Source: Planctomycetota bacterium
Lineage (GTDB): Bacteria > Planctomycetota > JACQVV01
Direction: 5' to 3'
Length of the DNA: 41,102 nt
Assembly: GCA_016209595.1 (NCBI GenBank)
Contig: JACQVV010000270.1
Location: 1-41,102 of the forward strand
Made by a program: the position numbers and the translations under genes. Under the pieces are notes generated by a model. That model saw nothing but the letters and a program-made list of their open reading frames with translations. It searched no databases and was not told where the DNA came from. Shown here piece after piece: positions 1-8,099 of the stretch. Numbering within the stretch: the first letter of the stretch is position 1; each line of letters begins with the position of its first letter.

Positions 1-654
1 GACCACGACCGAGCCGCCGACGAAATAGGGGTTCTCGAGCACGGCCTCGAACTCGCGTTCGAGGTAGTGGGCCCCCATCGCGAGGCCGAAGGAGCCGAAC
101 AGGGCGCCCGTGGCGATGCACGCGAGCGTCGTCCGTCTTCGGAGGCCGACGATCTTTCCGACGAAGGTTCCGCCGACGGCCCCGGTGCCGGTCAGCGGGA
201 AGGCGACGAAGAGGACGACCCCCAGCACTGCGATTCGCGAGAGCCAGCGGTTGGCGGCGAGGATCGCGACGGCGTTCTCGCGCACCCGGACCAGGCGGGA
301 GCCCAGGACGGGAATCCGGTAGAGCAGGTCGAGGTTGTAGGCGACGAGGAGGCCGGTCATCATGTCCATGTACGCGACCATGCCGGCGAGGGCCCAGGGG
401 GAGAGGAATGCCTCGGGGACGCCGGCGGGCAGCCAGTCCTCGTGTCCGAGCGAGGCGAGGACGGCGAACTTGCCCAGGGCGAAGAAGGTGACGAGCATGG
501 CCGTGGCGATCGCGATGACGGCGGGCCAGCCCGACCAGAGGTAGATCCCTCCCAAGCCCGCGAGCGTCGCGACGACGGGGAAGAGGAGGAAGAACGCGCG
601 AGTGCCCGGGCCGACGGCCTCCGCCGTCTCCGCGAGCGTCGCCCTAGCCCGCAT
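1..654 (-). CDS. Small multidrug export-family membrane protein (partial, cut by left edge)
   Basis: The minus strand is open from an ATG at 654 to the window edge (218 codons, C-terminus missing). The protein is very hydrophobic, with about five likely membrane segments. Near residues 155-170 it has the glycine-rich run FPLTGTGAVGGTFVGK, which resembles the conserved PxxGTGA segment of the Sm_multidrug_ex family (PF06695), a poorly characterised inner-membrane family. The transport role is only the family name; no substrate can be read here. A GAGG at 663-666 gives a plausible ribosome binding site. The start codon and first residues lie inside the terminal inverted repeat of the neighbouring repeat element (641-661), so the element may have supplied the start. 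Family assignment is moderate. Confidence 0.6.
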   Translation of the reverse strand, partial: MRARATLAETAEAVGPGTRAFFLLFPVVATLAGLGGIYLWSGWPAVIAIATAMLVTFFALGKFAVLASLGHEDWLPAGVPEAFLSPWALAGMVAYMDMMTGLLVAYNLDLLYRIPVLGSRLVRVRENAVAILAANRWLSRIAVLGVVLFVAFPLTGTGAVGGTFVGKIVGLRRRTTLACIATGALFGSFGLAMGAHYLEREFEAVLENPYFVGGSVVV

Positions 655-872
655 TTCTCACGCCTCGTCCGATTCTAGCGGGGCGCTGGCCGGCGTAAAC
701 CGCTCGCTGCCGCTCGCTTCGGCTTGCTCGCCTCGACGACTCCTCCAAGTCGTCTGCGGCTCGCGCGCCGATTTACGCCTGGCCATTGCCTCCGCAGACC
801 GTTCTCGCCGCTCTACCTGGCGGTGCAACAGCGAGAACTTCGGACAATCCGGTGAGAAATGTGGGCTAGCGC
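641..872. repeat. MITE-like intergenic element with terminal inverted repeats
   Basis: Seen in the sequence: 641-661, read on the minus strand, and 852-872, read on the plus strand, match in 19 of 21 positions (core GTGAGAAATG..GGGCTAG). A shared CGGAC lies just inside each copy (667-671 and 841-845). A second inverted repeat (688-699, GGCCGGCGTAAA; 772-784, TTTACGCCTGGCC) lies within. There is no credible protein. This is the structure of a non-autonomous mobile element or large REP-type hairpin of about 230 bp. A transposase partner is not in the window. Confidence 0.7.
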
Positions 873-893
873 CTTCCGCGGACAAGTTTCTCC

Positions 894-2525
894 CTACTCC
901 GGGTCCTTCACGCAGCGGAACCCGATGTAAAGGGCGTACCGATCGGGTTGTCCGTAGTTCCGCCAGGTGGTCCGGACGAGCTCGCGCGGGTCCTTCCAGC
1001 TGCCGCCGCGGAGGACGCGCCCGAGCGCGGCCCGGTCGTTCAAGGGGTTCGAGTCGGGCATCTGCGCGTAAAAATCCTCGCTGTAGAAGTCGAGGCACCA
1101 TTCGGAGACGTTCCCGCCCATCGAGAGGACCCCGTAGGGGCTCGCCCCCGCCGGGTAGCGGTCGGTGCGCTCCGTCCTCTCCAGGCTTCCCTCGATCCCG
1201 CCCGAGCAGTTGTCGGCGTCGGAGCGGAAGACGTTGCCCCAGGGATAGCGCCTGCCGTCGGTCCCCCTCGCGGCCTTCTCCCACTCGGCCTCGGTGGGAA
1301 GGCGCTTCCCCGCCCAGGCGGCATAGGCATAGGCGTCGAACCAGTCGACGCCGACGACCGGGTTCTCGTCCGCGTGGAAAGCGTCGAGCCCAGGCCGGTC
1401 CCAGAAGCGCGGGCGGTGCGTCTTGCCCCGGGGCTCCAGGGAATGGCACTTCGAATGATCCTGGGTCGAGGCGATCCACTCATGGAAGCGCCGGTACTCG
1501 GCGTTCGTGACCTCGTGGATGTCGATGTAGAAGGGCGAGACGTAGATCCGCCGCTCCGGCTGCTCGTCGGGCTCGCCGCCGCCCCAGCCCATGGCGAACT
1601 CGCCGCCCGGGACGAGAGCCATCCGGCCGGGGGCCGCGCCCTCGGGGCGCTCGGGGTTCCTCTCCTTGAAGGGGCGGAACTCGTGGCGCGCGTGGGCTTC
1701 CGGGAGGGGTTCGCCCGGTCCGGAATCCGACTCCGGCCGGACGCTCTCCTCGGGGCGCGGATCCCGCCCGGCGACTTTCTCCGGGTCGCGGCCAAGATCG
1801 GGCTCGGGAGTGACGCGCTCCGGTTCGGGCTCGCGGCGGTCGGGTTCAAGCGCGCCCTGCGGGCGGTCCGGTCGAGGCTCTCCTCCCGGCGCCTCGCCGG
1901 GTCCCTCCGGCCTGCGTTCCGGCAACTCCTCGTAGCGCTCGCGGACGTCGCTCGCCCCCCTGGAGAACCGGTCGAGCTCCTCCTCCTTCACCTGGCCGAA
2001 GCCGTGGTCCGCGCGCTCGCGCGCGGCGAGGCGCTCGTCCTTGTACTCGACCTTCGTCCCGATCGCCCGGAGCTCCAGGTCCTCCTCCTCGCGAACCTGG
2101 GCGTGGACCATCTCCTCGAGCCGCTGGCTCACGCGGGCGAGGACGTCCTTCTCGATGTCGCCGCGGAAGACCGGGATGGGGACGAAGGCGAAGAGGGCGT
2201 CGTTCCCGGCCTTGACCGTCACGAGCGTCTGCCGGACGCCGGTCGGCTCGACGTCCACGCGGACGTGGTCGGACACGTGGGCGAAGCCGCCGACCGTGAG
2301 GAAGCTCACCGCCTGGTTCGGGGTGCTGTCGTCGTAGTCCTCCCAGTCCACGTAGCCCTGCTGGGTGCCCACCACGTTCTCGTTGCCGTAGTGATCCATC
2401 ACGTGCCGCACGGCGAGGAAGACGTCCTGGGTCGTGTGCCCCTCGAAGGTCTGGCTCGTGCCGCATCCGGCGGCAGCGAGCGCGGTTCCTGCGACGAGGA
2501 GGGCGAACAGGCGGCGACCGAGCAT
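894..2525 (-). CDS. Lipoprotein with C-terminal FGE-sulfatase (SUMF1/EgtB/PvdO) fold
   Basis: 543 aa. The N-terminus is a lipoprotein signal with lipobox LAAAGC, so it is probably anchored to a membrane facing the periplasm. Residues about 25-170 form an unassigned globular domain. Residues about 175-300 are a charged, low-complexity linker rich in Arg, Glu and Pro. An FGE-fold domain starts near M302 (MALVPGGEFAMG) and runs to the end, with the family landmarks RLPTEAEWEKAARG, YPWGN, GGNVSEW and LRGGSW. The Cys pair used by true formylglycine-generating enzymes after the RGGS motif is absent here (RGGSWKDPREL), so sulfatase activation is unlikely. A binding or non-haem-iron role is possible. 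The gene is transcribed away from the receiver gene, with its own promoter at 2580-2610. Confidence 0.8.
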   Translation of the reverse strand: MLGRRLFALLVAGTALAAAGCGTSQTFEGHTTQDVFLAVRHVMDHYGNENVVGTQQGYVDWEDYDDSTPNQAVSFLTVGGFAHVSDHVRVDVEPTGVRQTLVTVKAGNDALFAFVPIPVFRGDIEKDVLARVSQRLEEMVHAQVREEEDLELRAIGTKVEYKDERLAARERADHGFGQVKEEELDRFSRGASDVRERYEELPERRPEGPGEAPGGEPRPDRPQGALEPDRREPEPERVTPEPDLGRDPEKVAGRDPRPEESVRPESDSGPGEPLPEAHARHEFRPFKERNPERPEGAAPGRMALVPGGEFAMGWGGGEPDEQPERRIYVSPFYIDIHEVTNAEYRRFHEWIASTQDHSKCHSLEPRGKTHRPRFWDRPGLDAFHADENPVVGVDWFDAYAYAAWAGKRLPTEAEWEKAARGTDGRRYPWGNVFRSDADNCSGGIEGSLERTERTDRYPAGASPYGVLSMGGNVSEWCLDFYSEDFYAQMPDSNPLNDRAALGRVLRGGSWKDPRELVRTTWRNYGQPDRYALYIGFRCVKDPE

Positions 2526-2579
2526 CTCTTTCCCCTTCGGTTGGGTGGTGCTTCCCGGTAGGGACCGGGCGAAGCGGGG

Positions 2580-2610
2580 ATTATAGGCCCTGTGGGGTGA
2601 GGACTGTCAA
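2580..2610 (-). promoter_or_regulatory. Sigma70-type promoter for the FGE-fold lipoprotein gene
   Basis: On the minus strand there is a perfect TTGACA (2610-2605) and a perfect TATAAT (2585-2580). The spacer is 19 bp, longer than optimal. The predicted start of transcription is near 2573, leaving a leader of about 48 nt before the ATG at 2525. Confidence 0.65.
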
Positions 2611-2621
2611 GCGGGGGCCAG

Positions 2622-3989
2622 CTACCCGATCTCGACCCCTTCGACGGAGAAGGTCCGGTCCTTCCGGTCGCCCAGCACGTAGGCGTCCACGATCTCGAAC
2701 CAGTACGCATCGTCGAAGAGGACGCGCCCCAGGGGGTCGTCGAACTCGATCGCGCCGCCGCCCTTCTCGACGCCGGCGAGCCGCGCGTCGCCGGCCGGCC
2801 AGCGGACCTTGCGGCAGGAGCCCTTCGCGTACTCCCCCTTCCAGTGGTCCTGGACGACGAGGACGAGGGCGGAAAGGTAGAGAGCGGCCTTGGAGAGCCG
2901 GTTCCGCGCCCCGAGCGAGCGGCTGGCGAAGTCCTCGATCCCGAGGATCGCCTCCACGAGCATCTTCTTGACGAGGGAGTGATCCGCGCCCTCGACCTTC
3001 TGGCAGACCGACTTCCAGTACGCGTCGAGCGTTCGGTGTTGGGCTCGGTCGATCCCGAGCGTCACGCGCACGTTGGCGGCGACCGCGCCGGGTTTCGTCC
3101 CGGCCGGGAACTCGACCCGGCGCACGACGAACGTGTCGCCGAGCAGCGCGCCGGGAGAGACATCGAGGTCGGAGGTCAGGAACTTCGCCGAGACGAAACG
3201 AGTGACGCGGTCGATCTCGCCGGCGACGGAGATCTCCTCCTTGGTCCGAGCGAGCAAGAACTCGGGCATCACCGGCGCGCGCTTCCCCTCCCGGCCGCCT
3301 CGGACGGCGACCTCGAAGCGGAGCTCGTTGTAGCCGGGAAGGAGCTTCGACGGAGCGACCTCGAAGTGGACCTCGTCCCCCGCGCGCATCAGGTGCTCCT
3401 GGATCCGGTAGGTCTGGATCGCGCGGGAGAAGAGCAGATGGCGCTTGATGAGGTCGTCGGAGACGGGCTTGTCGGTGAGCTGCGTGATCCGTACCCGCTT
3501 TCCTTCCATCACTTCCGCGAACTTGGTGCGGATGATCGTGGTCGGCGGCGATTGTCCTCCGGGACCGAGGGCGAGGATCGGGCTCTCCTTGGATCCGTCT
3601 TTCAGGACGCGGACGGCGCTCCCGTCGGTCGGTGTCAGGATCTCGTCGATCTTGTCCACGAGCGCGAGCGCCGAGAAGGGCTTGGCGAGCTGGTACTCCC
3701 GCACTTCCAGCTCGGGCGCCCGATCGGCGGGGGCGAGGTAGAGGATGGGAAGGTCCTTGAAGCGCTTCTCCTTGCGGACTTTCGTCCGGAGCCACTGGTC
3801 GTCCTTCTTGCCTCCCGCGCAGTCGCACGCGAGGAGGTCGATGTCGGACTCCTTCATGAGGTCCACCGCCTTCTCGGCGGAGTCGGTGGTGAGCACCTCC
3901 GCCTGCGGCTTGAAGCGCCGCAAGATCGCGTGGAGAACCTCCAGGGTCCGGGTGTCCCGGTCGACGAGGAGGATGACGGGATCGGACAT
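2622..3989 (-). CDS. Response-regulator receiver protein with unassigned C-terminal region
   Basis: 455 aa from the ATG at 3989. The open frame extends 54 codons further upstream, but that part is not protein-like. Residues 1-120 form a CheY-like receiver: acidic pair D10/D12 in LLVDRD, likely phospho-acceptor D56 in LLACD, and the conserved K103-P104. The remaining 330 residues match no family I recognise. They contain a region with RVRITQ and FEVA strands near 190-260 and a conserved-looking C-terminus with tryptophans. There is no membrane segment, so it is probably cytoplasmic and takes a phosphoryl group from a histidine kinase not encoded here. The output function is unknown. It is divergent from the metalloprotease gene at 4169. 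Confidence 0.75.
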   Translation of the reverse strand: MSDPVILLVDRDTRTLEVLHAILRRFKPQAEVLTTDSAEKAVDLMKESDIDLLACDCAGGKKDDQWLRTKVRKEKRFKDLPILYLAPADRAPELEVREYQLAKPFSALALVDKIDEILTPTDGSAVRVLKDGSKESPILALGPGGQSPPTTIIRTKFAEVMEGKRVRITQLTDKPVSDDLIKRHLLFSRAIQTYRIQEHLMRAGDEVHFEVAPSKLLPGYNELRFEVAVRGGREGKRAPVMPEFLLARTKEEISVAGEIDRVTRFVSAKFLTSDLDVSPGALLGDTFVVRRVEFPAGTKPGAVAANVRVTLGIDRAQHRTLDAYWKSVCQKVEGADHSLVKKMLVEAILGIEDFASRSLGARNRLSKAALYLSALVLVVQDHWKGEYAKGSCRKVRWPAGDARLAGVEKGGGAIEFDDPLGRVLFDDAYWFEIVDAYVLGDRKDRTFSVEGVEIG

Positions 3990-4090
3990 GCGCTCAGATT
4001 GAAGCAGATCCTGAGCCCCGGCGCAAGCGCCGCAACCGGCCCACCTTCGGGATTCGGTCTCGAAAAACACCGGAGCAGGTGAAAGGAGTT

Positions 4091-4149
4091 GCCCGCCGGG
4101 ATCGGATGAACCGTTGGCGGGCGAGCCGGACGGCTTCTGACCCGATCCC
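4091..4149 (+). promoter_or_regulatory. Leader with two interlocking stems (possible pseudoknot)
   Basis: GCCCGCC (4091-4097) can pair with GGCGGGC (4116-4122). GGGATCGG (4098-4105), inside that loop, can pair with CCGATCCC (4142-4149). Together these form an H-type pseudoknot directly upstream of the ribosome binding site of the gene at 4169. Whether it is transcribed or functional is not shown. Confidence 0.3.
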
Positions 4150-4168
4150 ACACCCGGAGGAACAAGCC

Positions 4169-5647
4169 ATGAAACGACACATGTTTGCGCTCTTGGCCGC
4201 TCTTGCTCTCTTCTGCCCCCAGGGTCGCTCGGAAGAGACGATCCCTCTTCGCCGGCTGGAGAAGAAGGGCTATCACCTCGCGGTCCGGCGCCTGGACGAC
4301 CAGGCCTGGAACCGAGAGACAGCCGCCGATCCCGCGCTCCCGCGGACGCTGGCAGAACTCCGCGCCTACCGCCGCCGGATTGCCACGGGAGGGGTGCACG
4401 AGGAATGTGCGGAGGATGCCTACGGGCGCCTCTACGTGGCGCTGGGCAACCCGCGCCTCTCGGATGCGGACGTCGGCCAGATCGAAGCCGACCTCGACGG
4501 CGAACTTCCCGCTCTCGAGTCGAGCTACGAGACGCCGGAAGGACACTTCCTCCTTCGCTGGACGAACCAGAGCGCGAAGACCAGCGACAACATCGCCGAT
4601 CCCGCGATCGTCGAGAACACGGGGGCGTACCTGGAGGCCGCCTGGACGAAGTACGTCGCGAAGTTCGCGAAGGAGCCCTACGTTCCGGCCGGAAAGACGA
4701 AGATCGAGATCGTTTTCTTCGACATTCCCGGATTCTTGGGAGTGGCGTCCCCGCCCGACGGGCCGATCCAGTTCAACTCGGCTCAGTGGGTCGCGAAGCC
4801 CGGGATTCGCAAGCCGACCTCGAGCCACGAGCTCTTTCACAAGCTCCAGTACGCCTTCGGGTACAAGACGAACCCGCTTGCCGAGTCGGGCAAGTGGTTC
4901 TCCGAGGGAACGGCCTCGTGGGCCGAGGTCTTCGCGACCGGGTCGGTCAGCAAGGCGGGCAAGGTCACGGACCTCTTCGACGTCTCGGACATCGGGCTCA
5001 TCGAGAAGACAAGCTACAACTCCCTTCCCTTCTGGATCTTCTTCGAGTCCCGGCTCCAGACCGTTCCGGGCTACTGCGCCATGGTCACCTTCCTCCAGAA
5101 GTACGAAGCGACCGGGAAACTCGAGGCATCGCTGACCGAGACGATCGTCGAGGACGGCCCGGCGCAGAGCGTCTACTTCTCCGATCTCGACGACTTCTTC
5201 GCGCTCTTTGCCCGGGAGAGGTTTCGCGGCGCCTGGAGGACCACGCCCTCGGGAGCCAAGCTCTACCCCGTCATCCTCGGCCCCGACGGCAAGCCGATCG
5301 ATCCCAAAGGGACGGGTCTCGACCAGTACTTCTCACTGTCCAAGGGGCAGTCGGCGTCCTTCGCCGAGTCGGTGTCCGCGCTCGGGGCCGACCACCACCG
5401 GGTGATCCCGTCCGGTCTGACCGCGCCCGCGAAGGTCGTGATCCAGGTCGACGCGGCGCCGGAGGCGAGCCTGGCCTACATGATCGTGTGGATGAAGGAC
5501 GGGAAGTACGTAAAGTTCGTCTACCCCGGGGGCGCTGCCAACGACTACACCTACCAGGCGACCGTCGAGCCGGGCACCTGGGTCTTCCTGATCGTCTCCG
5601 GGCGCGAGGAAGGTGGAAACTACTCGGTGACGATGAAGGTCGAATGA
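4169..5647 (+). CDS. Secreted HExxH metalloprotease-like protein
   Basis: 492 aa. The start is fixed by GGAGG at 4156-4160, 8 nt before the ATG, and by the signal peptide that follows (MKRHMFALLAALALF, cleavage after GRS). Residues 220-224 read HELFH, a zinc-binding HExxH motif. E246 follows in SEGTASWAE, 22 residues after the motif, as in gluzincin-type peptidases where the downstream Glu is the third ligand. The layout resembles secreted metalloproteases of the MXAN_6640 type. The last 90 or so residues (from about 400) look like a beta-rich pre-peptidase C-terminal domain. The likely role is extracytoplasmic proteolysis; the substrate is unknown. It is convergent with the gene at 5790, with a strong hairpin between them. 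Confidence 0.75.
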   Translation: MKRHMFALLAALALFCPQGRSEETIPLRRLEKKGYHLAVRRLDDQAWNRETAADPALPRTLAELRAYRRRIATGGVHEECAEDAYGRLYVALGNPRLSDADVGQIEADLDGELPALESSYETPEGHFLLRWTNQSAKTSDNIADPAIVENTGAYLEAAWTKYVAKFAKEPYVPAGKTKIEIVFFDIPGFLGVASPPDGPIQFNSAQWVAKPGIRKPTSSHELFHKLQYAFGYKTNPLAESGKWFSEGTASWAEVFATGSVSKAGKVTDLFDVSDIGLIEKTSYNSLPFWIFFESRLQTVPGYCAMVTFLQKYEATGKLEASLTETIVEDGPAQSVYFSDLDDFFALFARERFRGAWRTTPSGAKLYPVILGPDGKPIDPKGTGLDQYFSLSKGQSASFAESVSALGADHHRVIPSGLTAPAKVVIQVDAAPEASLAYMIVWMKDGKYVKFVYPGGAANDYTYQATVEPGTWVFLIVSGREEGGNYSVTMKVE

Positions 5648-5725
5648 GAGGAGGGGGAGAGCGACCGCGTGAGGAGCCTCGGCATCCTCGGGGTCGGTTT
5701 CGCACCCGGACTCGCTGTCCCACGC

Positions 5726-5769
5726 AGTCCCGGCAGTGGCCCCGGAAAACCGGGGTTCCTGCCGGGACT
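5726..5769. terminator. 44-bp palindromic hairpin between convergent genes
   Basis: AGTCCCGGCAG (5726-5736) pairs with CTGCCGGGACT (5759-5769). CCCCGG (5740-5745) pairs with CCGGGG (5750-5755), around an AAAA loop. The only interruption is a symmetric 3-nt internal loop. It sits between two convergent genes, so it is probably a bidirectional terminator. No T-run follows on either strand, so it may instead be a REP-like element. Confidence 0.6.
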
Positions 5770-5789
5770 GCCCTCTTCTTGCCGGGCTC

Positions 5790-7970
5790 CTAGGGACACT
5801 TCGGCACGAGCTTGGCGTAATCGTTGTCCCACGTCGGGATCTTGCTGCTCAGCACCGGGAACTTCTTCTTCTTGTTCCCGCCTGTGCTCGTGTACTCGAT
5901 CGCGAGAATATCCTCTCCAATCCCGGGATTCAGCGCGATGGCCAGCTCCACGTAGCCGTTCTGCCAGGTCGAATCGTACGGGGTGTTCTTCTTGAGGACG
6001 GTCACGAGTCGATCCGATGTGAACGCCTTTGTCATCGGGGTGACGCAGCACTTCCGGACGCCGATGGCATATATGTACTTCTCGCTGATCTTGTTCTTCA
6101 CCGAGGGTTCGATCTCGTCCTCATGGATGAGCGTGTTTGCGATCGCGTCTACGCGCTCCGCGAACAGCTGCTGGCGCCACTCTATCTGTTCCGAGGAGTA
6201 GAGAGTGGGATCCTTCAGAAAAACCTCGTAGCCCACGGTGAAGATGGTCTCGATCGCTGCCGCGCGGACGTTCGAGGCCTGCCCGGGATCGAGCGCGACA
6301 AGACCGAGAGCATTCATTGCCTTCTGGACGCTCTTGTGGGCGTCGGTGCTCGCGAAGTCCTTCGACGGGTTCCCCGCTTGCTCGGCGATCGCCTTCTTCA
6401 TCAGATCGGAGATTTCCTTGACCGTCTCGCTTACCGATCCCTGAAGTCGCGGGAAGAGAGCAACGAGCCGCGCGTCGTCAGCGAGCGTCCGCATCGAGAT
6501 AGCGTGATTCGCGGGCGGCCCGGCGTGCTCGCCGAGGAGTCCGTCGAGCTCCGACGCGGCGGACTCCAGCTCGCCGAAGATTTCCGCGAGGGCGCCGGCC
6601 TTCTGAGCGGCCTGACGGACAGACAGCGGCTGTGTCGAGTCCACTTCCACCTCGGCCAGCACGTCCTTCGCCGTCTGGGATGAAGCATTCGCGAGCTGGC
6701 AGGCCGCCATCTTGCGATAGAGCGGCTGCGGGTGGCCTCCGGGCGCGCCGGCGCCGGTCTGTGCTCCGACCAGGACCGTCACGAGGAGATCCTGGGCCGA
6801 CTGCGTCGCGGCCCCCGGGTTCGTGCCCCCGAGATAGAAGCTCGGCGCCTCGAAGACCGAGCGCAGGAAGGACTCATTCGCCATCTTCCCGCTCAGATCG
6901 GGGAGCCCTCCCTCGGGCCCGTAGATCGCGTTGTGAGTCAGCGCCAGGTGGACCTTTCGCAGCTGGGCGAGGAGGCTTCCGGACAAGGCCACGGCCTGGC
7001 CCTTGGGGAAGGAAGCCGTCCAGCAGCCGGGGATCACGACGAGGGGGACAGCGAACTGGGAGATTTTCTTCGCGGATGAGATCACGAGGAGATCCGGCTC
7101 GGAATCGAGTTCCTTCCCGACCTCGACGCGGATAGCAGCGAGCGTCGCCAAGTTCCGCAGGACGGCGTTCTGCGCCGCGTACGGGGACTGGATCTTCCCC
7201 GACACCGAGGGCGGTCCCATCGGCTGCCCCACGGGGGCTTTGGCCTCGAACGCGACGAGTCCCGGGTGCTCTGCGCCGACCGTTCCTGCGTAGATCTTCC
7301 AGAACCGGACGTGAGGATGGTGCATCTGTGCCGCCAGTGCTTGGACCCAGTTGCCGAAGGGGTCCGTCGGCGAGAGCGAGTAGCCGTCCCCCACGACGAC
7401 GATGTCCAGCGCCAGATCGGGGTCGAGGTCCGGGTTTCCCGAGACGAGGGTCGCCGGGCTGAGAATCGCTTCCTGTTGCCCCGGTTCGAACCGAGGCCCC
7501 GTCACTCCGAAGTACTCCTTCCAGGCCGTGGAGATCGCCTCCGAGAAGACCGATTTCCACTTGCTCGGGATGTCTGCCCCCGTGACGTTCACCTCTAGCT
7601 GAACGGATTGCCCTCCCACGCTGTACTCGATCGCGATCTGAGGCTTCTTCCCGGTCATCTTCTCGGCGATGGAGTAGGTTCCCACCGCCGGCCATCGAAT
7701 GGTGAGCCAGTAGGGATCCGCATCCGGGACCAGGCCCGGCCCCGCCGCCCAATCGAAGGTGAGCTGTCCCGCCGGCTGCTTCAGGTACTCGTTGATTCGC
7801 TTCTCCATCCGCACCCGGACCGCCGGCCAGGATGCCTGGAGCATCTCTTCGACTTCCTGCTCCAGGATCTGCATGTCATAGCCCTTCGGGGCCGTGGTAT
7901 CCGCTGACGCCTCCCCCGAGAGGAGAGCGGCTGCGAGGGCGCAGATCGCCAGCAAGTGGATCCTGCTCAT
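5790..7970 (-). CDS. Secreted protein resembling a catalytically dead M64-type peptidase
   Basis: 726 aa from the ATG at 7970. The start is supported by GGAGAT just upstream and by the signal peptide MSRIHLLAICALAAALLSGEASA. Residues about 190-420 recall the IgA peptidase M64 fold: LDIVVVGDGYS, a later DLLVIS strand and a segment THNAIYGPEGGLPD placed where M64 enzymes have HExxHxxGGLxDE. Here neither zinc-binding histidine pair nor catalytic Glu is present, so peptidase activity is not expected. The C-terminal half is helical and unassigned, ending with KLVPKCP. The M64 relationship is by pattern only and weak. It faces the metalloprotease gene and follows the gene at 8100 in the same direction. 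Confidence 0.6.
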   Translation of the reverse strand: MSRIHLLAICALAAALLSGEASADTTAPKGYDMQILEQEVEEMLQASWPAVRVRMEKRINEYLKQPAGQLTFDWAAGPGLVPDADPYWLTIRWPAVGTYSIAEKMTGKKPQIAIEYSVGGQSVQLEVNVTGADIPSKWKSVFSEAISTAWKEYFGVTGPRFEPGQQEAILSPATLVSGNPDLDPDLALDIVVVGDGYSLSPTDPFGNWVQALAAQMHHPHVRFWKIYAGTVGAEHPGLVAFEAKAPVGQPMGPPSVSGKIQSPYAAQNAVLRNLATLAAIRVEVGKELDSEPDLLVISSAKKISQFAVPLVVIPGCWTASFPKGQAVALSGSLLAQLRKVHLALTHNAIYGPEGGLPDLSGKMANESFLRSVFEAPSFYLGGTNPGAATQSAQDLLVTVLVGAQTGAGAPGGHPQPLYRKMAACQLANASSQTAKDVLAEVEVDSTQPLSVRQAAQKAGALAEIFGELESAASELDGLLGEHAGPPANHAISMRTLADDARLVALFPRLQGSVSETVKEISDLMKKAIAEQAGNPSKDFASTDAHKSVQKAMNALGLVALDPGQASNVRAAAIETIFTVGYEVFLKDPTLYSSEQIEWRQQLFAERVDAIANTLIHEDEIEPSVKNKISEKYIYAIGVRKCCVTPMTKAFTSDRLVTVLKKNTPYDSTWQNGYVELAIALNPGIGEDILAIEYTSTGGNKKKKFPVLSSKIPTWDNDYAKLVPKCP

Positions 7971-8099
7971 CGGGATCTCCTGATTCCTGGTTCCGGGGTG
8001 ATTCTGGCTCGCCTGGATCATAACCCAGGGGCTTCACGCATAGGGTGGACGGTTCACGCGGAGGAGCTTGCCGGCCAGGGACGGCCAGGGGCGGACCGC

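Noticed and set aside
67..678. 203-codon plus-strand frame rich in Glu, Gly and Asp
   Set aside because: It is antisense to the membrane protein at 1-654, with the biased composition of a shadow frame in high-GC DNA.
5645..5720. Possible read-through of the TGA ending the metalloprotease gene
   Set aside because: No stem at the matching distance, and the protein ends naturally at a C-terminal beta domain.
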